The notes under the pieces: generated by a model
What the model was told of the DNA's origin: nothing
The model's database searches: none
The model's input: only the letters and a program-made list of their open reading frames with translations
Assembly: GCA_026122225.1 (NCBI GenBank)
Contig: JANEZZ010000468.1
Coordinates: 831,001-895,000 of the forward strand
Source: Heloderma charlesbogerti
Lineage: Eukaryota; Chordata; Lepidosauria; Squamata; Helodermatidae
Length of the DNA: 64,000 bases
Reading direction: 5' to 3'
In this document: positions 48,601-60,822 of the stretch, in pieces
How positions within the stretch are numbered: position 1 is the stretch's first letter
How the letters are laid out: every line of letters begins with the position of its first letter
Position numbers and translations under genes: made by a program

Positions 48601-51600
48601 TACTGAAATCCTTCCAGTTTTTCTTTTTTCATGAAAACGTACTTTTCATTATAACAAGTTTTCATTGTTCTTCATTATAACATAATGAAATTTTGCTCAA
48701 AATGTCCTTGTTTTATGCCTTTTGCCTCAATTGTTTTGGTTTTCATTGTGTAAAAAAAACAACTACTACTCCCCCCCCCCTCCTCCTCCTTCTTCTTCTT
48801 ATTATTAAAATTTGCAGCAGAAAATGCAGGGCATCATTTATTCATTTGTTTATTTTTGCACATCAGCTTTGGGTCATGACCAGTTGGCATTCATCAGCCC
48901 AGTGAGTGCTGATGAATGGCATCATCATCTTGTAAAACATCTGCCTTCTTGGTTGACATTTTGTTAGGATTAGGACTTCTAGTTTGGCTATAAACAAGAC
49001 ACATATTGTCCATGCATAAGGCATGTAAGGCAGACATATTTAAATAATCCCCATCTCCATTGGGTTGCACATACATACCTCTGTATTCCCACCAGTCTGC
49101 AAGACTTGGGAATTTTATCAGAGAGACAAAGAAATTCAGGATTTCCCCACCCCACTTTTGGGAATGATTGTAGGTGAATAAAGCATGCAGGACTATTTTC
49201 ACCGATCTGAATTTGATCTTTCTTCTCTGGCATGCATGCATTTGGAAATGGAAGGAAAATACTACCTATTTGGTGCCTGGGTGATGGCATTGCAGACGGA
49301 TTATCGGAAGAGATCTCCTGTCCGGGGGATCCTCACGCAGAAAAAGAGGGAAGACAGAGAACAGGTCAGCCACACCCCAAAAGCAATCCAATGGGGAGGA
49401 GTATCAAGCAGGTGAAGCATAGCAAGAGCAGAGCTGGTCACCATGGAAGGGTAGCTGAAGCAGAACTGGGCACATGCTCAGTGCTTTCTGAGCCTAAAAC
49501 AAGGATCACGTTGGCCCTGTGTCTGACCTTAATATAGCACTTGGGAGACCATTCCTTTGCATCTTAACCATGAACAGCCCTGAGCCAGTATTCCTGGTGT
49601 GCCAGGGGAATAGTGGGTATGCAAGGATTGCAGTAGCACAGAATGCCATAAATAATAACATTATGTGGATGTGGGATGAAGGAAAGAGCAATACTACCTA
49701 GTCTAGCTATTCAGTACCATCTAGGTCTATCTGTTCAGTGACAAACTTTCTTCTAAAAATGGGTTGGGTGTCCAGTGCCCCTTCTTAATCAACAAAGAGA
49801 CAAAACATGGAAGCAGCCAGAGATGATTCCGTGTTATCTTGCTGCCAAATACAGTCAGGGTCTGAGGAAAACTACCAAAAGCACTCTCCTTTTGCTCAAG
49901 CAGGGCTTTGGGCTTCTATGTCTATGGCTGAAATCCAATGCATACTTACGTCGTAGTAAGTCCCACTAAACTCTGTGGAATGTACTTCATGAGCATTTTT
50001 ATGATCCAGCTGTAAGATTCCCTTCCCTAAAGTGCTCTATGAGAAGTAATTAAAAGGATATCTTCAGTCCAGTGTGGAGTGTGAACATTGGGTTCTTAAA
50101 GGCAACTCCAGGATGAAGTGAGCAATGAAAGTTTGAACCAAATGCCTTATTCTCTGGAGTAATCAAATACCACCTTTTATCAAACCCCAGCTCAGGAAGA
50201 TCCTTATGAAGATCCTTAAAACACATGTTTGAACTCTAAACCAGGACTTTGAGGACTTCAACTCCCAGCATTCCTGACCATTGGCCATGCTGGCAGGGGC
50301 TTCTAGGAGTTGGAAGTCCAAAACATCTGGAGATTTACCTTCTGCCCACCCTGCTCTAAACTGATCCTTGCTTTGTTAGACTGCGATCTGACGGTCCATC
50401 CAAAACCAGTGATGCCAGTGAAGCTGTCCAGAGGGCAAGCACAGACTTCCTGTCAAGGCAACCCAGTGAAGAGAAAAAAGGTCCCTGTGTGCATATCTGA
50501 ACCAAAGGCAGGCAAGATGCTCAGAGAAGCAGGCTTCAATGTTCATGTGTTTCTCTTGGAGCCACCATGCTTCAGATCCAAACACTCTTTTCTCCCCTCT
50601 ACCCCAACTCCCCAGAGCAGGCAGGAAGATTCGTAAATAAAACATATGTATTCATAGTCTTCAATTCATAAAATATGCTTCCCCGGCCCCCCTTTTCACT
50701 TTTATCATTATTAAAATGCGTACAAGTACTATATAGCACAGCCTTGAGACAGCTGAATAAAACTTTATGATGCCATTTCAACCAGCAGTAGGCAATATGA
50801 TAGAATGTAATGTATGCAATATAATAGAAGAGATGCCTATAAAGAAAATAATGTAGGAACATAACTTGTGGATTTGTTTGTCTGAGTGCACACATCATTT
50901 ACATTATTGGGTGTGCTAAGGTTTGTTTTGCACAGGAAAGAGGACCTCTCAAGTGTCCCTCATTGGAAAATACTTTTTCTAATCTCTTCCTCATTACTTT
51001 TCAATCGTCCAAATTTTTTTTTAATGGTGGTTTGCCTGGCAACATCACTTAGACTGGAGTGGGCAACGTGTGGCCTTCCAGATGGTTTGGCCTACAACAC
51101 CCATCATCCCCCACCATAGGCCATGCTCATAGGGCCGAAACATCTGGAGCACCACAAGTTGCCCTCCCCTGGTTTAGAAGGTTCTTTATATCCCTCACTT
51201 GAAAAGGGGACAGGATGCACATGAAAATGGTAGGCATCCAAATGCACTGACTCTTTCTATATGAACCACAGATGCACAGACACATTTCTAATTACCACTT
51301 TCTCTAGAAATGAATATCTTTGTGTATGCTTTAGGGATATAGGGCCAGGCAAGATGTGATGTTAAGTGTGTGTTGGCATTTAATCTCTCTAGGGCATGGG
51401 TGGGGAACCTCTTTCAGCCCGTGAGCTGAATTCAATTTCGGAGATGCTCTTGGGGGCCACATTCCAGGGGTAGGGAGACCAAAGGGGAAGAGGATTAGGC
51501 CAAAGGCAAAGGGAGCATGGCAAAAAATACACAAAATTCCAGCATATTGTAGCTTAACACTCTTCTTGCTAGTACCTATGCCTTGGGACAGGCATTTCAA

Positions 51601-54600
51601 CCTCTTGGAAAGGAGAAAAACGGCTGGGAAACTACCAAATGACCAGTGGTTGGGGGAAATGGGGTGGGGCAGGGAATGGGGGCATGGCCATCTGGGAACC
51701 CTAGGGAGTGGCCCTGGCAGGTTTGCCCAGAGCCAATTCATATTCAGTCACACATGTACATACACACACATTCATTCACATATATACACATGGGAGGGCA
51801 GGCTGTTCAGATCTTCTTCACTTGTCACTCAGAAGTAAGTTACAATAAAGGTAAAGGTGTCCCCAACAATAGGCGAAGTTAAAAGAGCCCAATACCCTCC
51901 AGATGTGTTGACTACAGTTTCCATTATCCCCAGGCAGAGATAATGGAAGATGTAGTCCAACACTTCCGATGGGGGTCTGGTTGGAAAAGGCTGTAAGAAT
52001 CCATGTGCAACACCTATTCAGTAGCCAAGGGGAGGCGGGCGGGACCAGGTTGCAGCCTTACCGCAGCCAGGGGTTGTGAATGGCCTCTCCTCTTTTCCTA
52101 TTCCTCTCCTGCAAAGTGTCTTGCGGCAGCACCTTTGCACTACCTTGGGAAGCAGATCTAGGGAAGCAGAGCAGAGCTGCCTTGGTCCCGGAGGCAGCGC
52201 CAACCGCAAAAAGCAAGGGGACAAGGTTTCCCATCCCCACTGCTCAGTCCTGTCCTCTGTTGCCACGGCAGAACAGAGCATAGGACCAGGCTGTAAGAGT
52301 GTCATAAAAGGTGAGCATGTGCAAGTGCGAGCACATGAGCATGGCTTCAAGCAGAGGGCCAGACTGCCATCTGTTATGGATGCGCTCGCTCTGGCTTTCC
52401 TGTATCAAGCAGGGATAGGATAGATAGCCTACAAGCCCCACCCCTCTAAATCCATGACACTCAGGGTGTGAAGGTTCCTGCACCAAACTGCAAGATATAA
52501 GATAAAGAGGTTCAGATGAATTGTGATGGTGTGCCCGCTACGTGGGCAAACGTCTTCCTCCTCTGGCACTTATAGGATGGAAAGGCTGTTTGTTCTTGCA
52601 CGGGAAATCCAGGCAGCCTACCTTTGTCCCACCCCTGCAGGAGCCCTATGTTTACATTTCACAGCTTAGTTTGCTGCTCCTTTACCGTCACACCCCTCAC
52701 ACCATGGAAATTTGACAAGTAGAATCTAATTATGTGCTAAGCAAATTACAATTTATTGCCTTTCTTTAACACTCTCATTGAAAGTAGTCAAAGAGGGAGA
52801 TATAAAAGGGAAGCCTCTTGTATATCAATGCAGCCTAATTATAGCACTGCCAATGGGGCAGTTTTCTAGTGATGCTGGGTTTCCTAAGTTTGCTTTATTT
52901 CTTTATTAGAATGAAGAATTCAAAACAGGCAGGGAATGATCCCCAATGCACAGGAAATCAATGTTTCTCATTAGATCCTCTGGATTTCATTTTGTTGACT
53001 GAGAGGCACTCAGTCAGGTGCCTGTACCATCTCCATATTGGCCAAATACAGCCACCAACTAGATAGGATGCAAGAAGCTGAGCCTCTGTAAATTAGAGGT
53101 TTGCATTGCACTTGGACCAGGGAGATTTGGGTTCAAATCCCCACTCAGCTATAAGCCTCATTTGGAAAAGTCACCATCTCTCGGGCTAATAATGCATGAG
53201 CACCTTGGAAGAAGGGCAAGAAACAAATGTGATGATAGATGATAGACAGATTACTAATAACAGAAACAATTTCCAGATGAAGCCATGTTAGTCTATTGCA
53301 ACAGTTTTGTGGCACCTTAAAGACATTTATTTTGGCATAAGTTTTCATGAATACTGTCCACTTCTAAGACGCATCTGCTGAAATGGACAGTGTTCACAAA
53401 AGCTTATGCCAAAAAATGTGTTAGCCTTTAAAGTGTCACAAGACTCTTTGTTTTTAATAACAGAGGGATGTTCCACACACCCACTGACACGCCTTGCAGA
53501 TTTTTTTGGACTACGTGATTTTTAAAAATCCAAATATTTTTCTCAAGGTTAATACTTCTTGCTGTACTGTACTGCATGAGCAATTGTGTTAACCCTTTAA
53601 AACTGGTGTGTGTGTGGGGGGGAGGGGGAGTGGCGAATGCTGGCAAATCTCCTTTCCCTAACACCCTGAGTAATACTCTGCCACAATTAACCTTTTAAAA
53701 AAATTGAAAAATAAAATTCCATTTACAAAGAGACACAACACAGTTTTAAGTGTTCAAAAGGTATGTAAAGTGTTCCCCCATACACACATACACGCACGCA
53801 CGTACACAGCGCAGCTCCCCACACAAGTCTAGTGATGCCCTCATCTCCATCCTTTCAGCTGACCACCTGTCCAACTACCATTGCAGGTTCAGGACTTTTT
53901 TATCAATGGGAAAAGGAAGTGTCCCTGTGGCTTTTAAACATTTTATGGCTTGTACACACAAGCCTCTGTAGGAAATGCATTAGTCAACAAGACATGCTTT
54001 CCCCTCAGAGGCCTAAGCTCCGAAGCAGCCTCAAAGTCCCTTCAGCAAGCTTGAGGGACTGCGGTCAAGCATCCAGAAATAATGCACTTTAGCTGCCATG
54101 CTCTTCCCTGTCGGCCAATCCTCCCTCCTCAGCAAGACTTCAGTGTGAGAAGTTACTGCCAATTCCAGAAGTAGCAATCCCAAGCAGCTCTGTAGGGTCC
54201 TCGTGGAAAGAATGTAAGAAAAACAAATCTGCAGCAGCACCAGCTGCTGCTCAATTCCCTGTCCAAAGACCAATCTGGGTTTGCCTGCCAGCATCACAGA
54301 AAGCTTCTATGACCGAACAGCTTCCAATGGGAAATAACAAATGGATGATGGTCCTTCCAGCTCCATATATTTCTGAACCTGCATTATGAGGAGTTTCAGA
54401 AACAGGTTGGACCAGAAGTTGCTGTTCATTATTTCCTGGTGGAATGCTGCAAGGCTGCTAATGTCCCCTGCTTTACATCCCATCATCAGAGCAATCAGGA
54501 TGGTGGAAGGGTTTGGAAACAAAGTTGTATAAGCAACGGTTGAAAGAGCTGGGTATGTTTAGCCTGGTGAAGAGAAGTTGAACATGGTAGTGGTCTTCAA

Positions 54601-57600
54601 GTACCTCAAGGCTGTCATGAAGAAGATGGAGCAAACTTGTTCTCAGTTGCTCCAGAGGGCAAGAGTAGAACTAATGGGTAGAAAATGGAGGGAAGCAGAT
54701 TTTGGCTAAACATCATGAGAAATTTTCTAATGGCAAGAGCTGTTGGATAGTGGAAAGTCTGCCTTGGGAGATGGTGGGCTTTCCTTCATTGGAGGTTAAG
54801 CGGCCATCTGTCAGGGGAGCTGTGGTTGCATCCTGTATGGCATATCTTGCATTGAGCAGGGGGTTGGACTAGATGAGCTCAAAGATACCTTCCTCTGCTA
54901 AAATTGTATGATTGGTGTAGAGATGTTGGAGAAATCTGCAATGGAATCAAATGAGTTTGGATTTCTATGAATCCAACCCACAGATTCCACAGCTTTTACC
55001 AAGTTGCATGGATTCTGCAGAGTTGTGGACCAGCTTTTTTTACTTTCCAGATTTTATGCAAATTTAGTCATACATAAAATAAAAATAAATTACCAGCCAA
55101 AAATGCACATTTCCCCCAGGTGCTAAAGCATAAAAATGCATGGGGGTTTTTTCCTTCACATTTTCGCAAGTGCAAATTTGTGCAAATTCAGGAAATTGGA
55201 AAAAATTCAATTCTGCCAAAAAATGGACGATCGAACAAAAGGTACATGACAATCCACAAAACACAGATGAAATGAACTTTACAAAAACCGTACATCCCTA
55301 GATCAGTGTCACTATCATTATCAACAGCAATAAAAACAATTCCATGCAGTTTATATACATTTCAGCAATCCTTACAACAACCCTGTAAAGTAAATCAAGC
55401 CTTATCATCTCCATATTGCAGATGGCAAACTGAAGCTGAAAGAACAGTGGCTTGCCTAAGGCCACCTATTGAATTCATGGCTGAGGTATGATTTGAACTG
55501 GGTACTTCTAGGATCACAGCTCAGTCTCTTACAGTGCAATCCTACAGATGTCTATTCAAAACTAAGTTCCACTGGGTTCCATAGGCCTTACTCCCAGATA
55601 AGTGGGTATAGGTTGGTAGCCTTAGTGCTTTCACTACAGAAAGACGAGGACTGTCAAAATTTCACAACATTGCTAGAACTAAAACACCTCTGTGCTTAAG
55701 AAAACTTTGGCCATGGAAAGAAAAGAAGTCTTGCTTAGTTCATATTAGAGAAGCAACATAAATCATTGAGTAGTTTACAGAAAGATGGTTGGCGTTCTTA
55801 AATCATTGGGATCACAACTGTCAAGAAAGGGATCTGTTATACTCTGTGTGTGTTTATTAATTTTATGATGATATCAGGGTAGAGTCGCTTGGATGGACCT
55901 TTGCAGCCTTGATTATTTCAGTGCCTCAGCCCACCTGTTGCTTGTAGCCTCATCTGAAGCTGATTTTTAGCAAGTCCAGGCAGGCTGTACATCAGGTGCT
56001 TCTGGAAGCCTCCAGAAGTCTGCGCTCTGGTGATGCTGGCCTCCTGGCTTCTTTTTATACATTTGCTTTGTCTTCTCCATGTCTGCCAGTACCTCAGAGC
56101 TAGTTCATGCAGCCACCAGAATCAAATGGCAATGCTTTTCCTAGACTTCAGTACCACTCCAAAGCTGCAGCTGGGAAGATTGCATATTCTGAAAATTCTC
56201 TCAGGGGGTGCATGGGATTCTCTTCACATAGAAAACCAGTGAGAATGTTAGGCTCAGTCCTGGCATGCTAACTTTCCACATGCAGGGAGCATTTAACACA
56301 AAGGAGCATTCAAGTGAGAAATCTGCAACTACTACCTGAACTGGTACAGTCCAGGAAAAAGCTTTCTTCTCTTGATCCTGCCAGTTGTATAAACTGGCCT
56401 GTTTTGCTACATCATAGATCCCTGTCCATTTGCTTCTTTGAATCCTGTCCATGCAGGTCTTGTTGCATGAATCTCATCCCTTTGTATCTTTGTTGAGGAC
56501 CCCACCATGGTAGCCATATCTGGGCCAGCAACCAGATGTTTGCCCTTGTGACTCACCAAGCCACAGGATGCACATCGCTGCCAGCTGGAACAACAACGCC
56601 CTGGTTGTCTCAGCAGTAGAGCCCAAACCGAGGCTAGCTGAGAGAGAGAACAAGGTGATAGGGAGGCATGGCCCTGTTGCTGCAGTTAAGATACTGCTCC
56701 TGCCTTCAGGAAGTCTGTGTGTGTGTGTGTGTGGGGGGGGTCCTGTCAGGTGTTTAGATCGCTGTCATAAGGCAGCCAGGCACCAGCCAAGGAGAATCAG
56801 CCCAAGAGCTTTCTGGCAGTAGAAAGCGAGATGAGAATAGGAGCAGGAGCAGAGCAATGGGTGTTTTAACCCCCTCCTCTCTCACATCTCAGGCCCAAGC
56901 TAAGGAAGGAGTGGCACTGGGCAGGCATGACAACCCCTCTCCGTCTCACTCTTATTGTCATATTTGCTCCCATTCTATCATGGTTGGATTCCATGTTAGT
57001 CTGCCTGGAAATTCCACCCTAGCCCTGGACTAGTGACTTTTTGCACACCTGAAGGTTTTCCTGTCATCCAGATGTTAAAGGCATAGGAGCCCTGCCCCCC
57101 TCCCCCCCAAAGTGGTCAACTCTCACTGTTGCTTTGATAATTACTCAAATACTTATTTTTGGATACTAAAGAGGCAAACGGACATCCTCTTGGAGAACAA
57201 CCCTTGTTGTAGAACTGTTATTAATTGCAAAAGCCTACACATCAATCGTTTATGTTATTAATAAAACAATTAATAAAATTGTTATTAATTACTGAAGCAG
57301 CTTTAGACTTCAGTACAGTTTAGCACTTTGGCCCTCAGACCTCTCCATAGTCTCCAGAAACCTGTGACCAGAGATAACATGGAGATTCCTCTCCCTGCCT
57401 CCTCCACAAGCCCCTGGTAGCCTCCAGGCCAGAGGGCAGGGCTTGGGGAGGGGAGGGGGTAGGGCCCATGGCTTGGGAATCTCCATGGACCAGATAAGCC
57501 CACCAGTTGTAGGCTGCCCACTCATTTCCTAAAGTAAACACTGGCTTTAGGCCTTCAGTACAGCCTTAAGTGTTGGCACTCCTCATAGCCTCCAGAAACC

Positions 57601-60600
57601 CACCCACCTTGAATGATGAAATTCACAGGAAGCTATGAGCAGAAGCACTAGAATAGCAGAGCAGTGCTATCAGCCTATGACCCATTTCCGATCTCACCAC
57701 ATAGGATCAAAACTTTCAACCATGCCTCTAACTGTATGCCCATGGACACCAGGCTACGTTGGTGAGCACCTCCTCAGCCGTAGACTGACCTTAAAGGTGT
57801 ATTTCCTGCTGATGTTATCTGATGGCTGGACAGCTGCAACCCGAAAGCTGAGAAGCGGGATGCTGCCCAAGATGCTTTCCTCCTTCTCATCTGCTTGAAG
57901 GAAGGCAGGAGACAAAGAATTAGACAGGAAGAATTAGACAATTGGGCATCCCCATCTCTCAGCTAACAAGTTAGAGATGTTATCAGGGTGGAAGATCTCA
58001 CACAAATGGGCCCCTTCATCCCCATTACAGAGCAGGAATCAGCCCAGGGGTGCAGCATGACCTTCCTTGCTGCCAAAATAAAAGCCGGAGTCTTGAGAGC
58101 AACAATTACCCAGCCAAGATGGAAATGCTGTGCCTGCACATCGTTCTACCTGTGGAAGATGGCTCCCCTCCCTGACGTATCTGTGCCTGTTATTCTCTCT
58201 GTCTCAGACTGGCAAACACTTGCACACACTTGCATACATATCAGTTACAATGACAGCTCACAATACTGTCTGCTTAATTATTCATGCCACCCACCCACCC
58301 CTTTGAGATACACCGCCAGAGAGGAGGCCTGACTGCAGCCTTCGAGAACCAAAGGTTGCGAGGCATCCATAAATACCAACATTACCAATACGGCAGTATT
58401 GTTGGAAGTCGTTATTTGGCAGTAGCAAGCACAGAAAGCCAAAAGAATTGGCCACTGGCTGATGTGGAGTGTGCTAAAATTATGAATTCTCATTGGGCAT
58501 TTTTCAGACATCTGATGACTAGAGTATGCCACATACCACTTTGATTGGAAGCCCTCATCTTGTATGTCAGCCTTCCCCAAACTGGTGCCCTCCAGATGTG
58601 TTGGACTGGAGCATGGGTGGCTGGGGGATTCTAGGGGTTCTAGTCCAACACATCTGGAGGGCACCAGGTTGGGGAAAGCTGTTGTATATGTTCTGGCCCA
58701 CACATGCCTCTTTACCACTCTTTGCATCATCACAACCAGCTCATCCCATGAACTTTGGGCCTGAAGGACCAGTGTTAGTCCTTTTCAGAGGGAAGCATGA
58801 TTGACAGGAGGGCTGTGTGTGTGCGTGTGTGTGTGTGTGTGTGTGTGATGTATACTCATGTCAGTGAACCTACACTGTGGGAGAAAAAACAAAAGATCCA
58901 AATCAGCTGTTCCAGAGGAATAAGGGAACAGCTGTACCATGTCGGCCATTAGAGACATCATACCACGTGCCACACACATTCCCTTGCATGTTTTATAATT
59001 GCCTTAAGACATTACCAGAGTGCCAAGGGAGAGAGATGGATGGATACCAACACCCATTTTCTGCCTCATGTGCAACCCAATGCTCAAAATGCCACATTAA
59101 TGCCAGAAATATCAAATGCTATGCACCCCATGTAGGGCTCTCTCAGTGCATTATAAAATGGAATCTTAATTGATATGCAAATGAGCTTTAAGCATCTACT
59201 GATGACTTTTATCCATTTAACCACAGCCACCTCTTCTCTTCTCTTCTTTTCTTTTTCTTTTTTTTAAAAGCCCAACAACTCAGTAGAGGTACCCGATTCC
59301 TCCAGGTTTGTCTACCTGTTTGCTGAGATTTGTTTTGTGCTGAGGTTTTCTGCGAAAATAAGCCAGCTTAAAAAAGACAGTCTGTATAACAGTTATAGGA
59401 GAAATGGCAGAGAAAATGGAAAGGGCCGTCAGTGGGAGGGAGAAAGATTCCCCCCGAAATGCCATTGCATTGTGCTGCTGCCTCTGTGCAATTTACAAGC
59501 ACTCAAATCATAACCCAGCTTGCTAGTAAACTGGCCCAGAAAGAATTAGTGTTATATGCCTTATATTATGTGAACGGAAGTTTTGCTGTGTCACAGGTGT
59601 CATTGGTACCCATGATATCACTATTAGACCTGTCAAGAGAACATAAGAAGAGTCTTGTTGGATCAGACCAAAGGCTCACCTAGTCCAATGATCTGTTCCC
59701 ACAGTGGACAGCCAGACGCTTGTGGGAGGACTACCGTCCTACTCGTGTTCCTCAACAGCTGGTATTATTCTGAGGCATACTTCCTCTGATACTGTGAGGT
59801 AATAAATAGGCACCCTGACTAGTAGCCACTGATTGGCTTTTCCTCCACGAATTTGTCTAATCCCCCTTTACAGCCAACCAAGCTGGTAGCCATCACTACA
59901 TATTGTGGAAGCGAATTCCATGGTTTAACTCTGTGCTGCGTGAAGCAGTATTACATTTTATCTGTCCTGAATCTCCCACCATTCAGCTTCATTGGGTGGC
60001 TCTGGGTTCTAGCTGCAAACTGCTTTCATGCCTATCCATGCCATTTCAAACACCTTGGCATGCTATTCTGCACCCCCCTACCCCCCTGTGCCCTGTTTCT
60101 TCAGCATCTCTGCAGCCACCATCTCAAGCACATGGCTCATACATGTCAAAAAAGAAACTGACAGCTCCCCCAGGGGCAATGTTATTCCCCAACTGTAAGG
60201 CTAGACCTGCCTCCTTCCATTATGCAAGGATGGGGATATTGCTTGATAAGTTGTATCTGGAGAGAATGTAGCTCGACTCCAATGGAAAAGACCCAGACAA
60301 AACATGGAGATGAAGACAAGCTCCAGCTGCGCTTGCCTAGAATACAGGCATACCTTCTAGGTGTACCTTGTAAAGTAGTTTTGGCACCTGGAGGGTCTTC
60401 TAAATGTCTACAACTTTGTGTAGTGTTTTCAGACCTTTTTTCTGCTACATACCCTTGTAGTAAAAGAGGCAGCGATCCACCAGTACGAACCATCGCTTAT
60501 TCCACTGCTTCACTCCAGAGCTGGCCTGTGAAAAGATATTGAACGCAAACAAATGTCACACAACATGCACAGCACTACATACAATATAGAGTTGCTGATG

Positions 60601-60786
60601 TTCCAAAACTTTCCCATGAGGAGAGAGCATGAGTGGTACCAAGGTCAGCAGAAGCAATGGAGCAGTGGAATTCTTTAGGGGACTTCCAGGCAGGATGTGA
60701 CAGAAAACAATGCAGAAGGCCTTTGAAGCCATGTGGAGCTCCTGACAAGCTGTACAGCAGGATAGCAGTTCCCAGTGTTTTCAGTT

Positions 60787-60822
<36 letters not shown>

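Larger units (their letters stand above)
46381..57789. other. PLEKHA6: Largest intron, 11.4 kb
   Basis: It interrupts the PH domain between YTFK and AEHAG. Apart from the repeats listed at 50245-55615 and 56715, I see no exon-like conserved block on either strand, no RNA gene and no second gene. The intervals 46400-50240 and 55620-57340 hold only low-level A/T-rich or unclassified sequence, including (GT)n at 48258-48278 and a poly-C/(TCC)n tract at 48771-48800. Confidence 0.6.

Noticed and set aside
59853..60271. Plus-strand open frames of 102 and 122 codons
   Set aside because: They lie over the reversed CR1-like 3' tail; the apparent peptides are antisense LINE translation.
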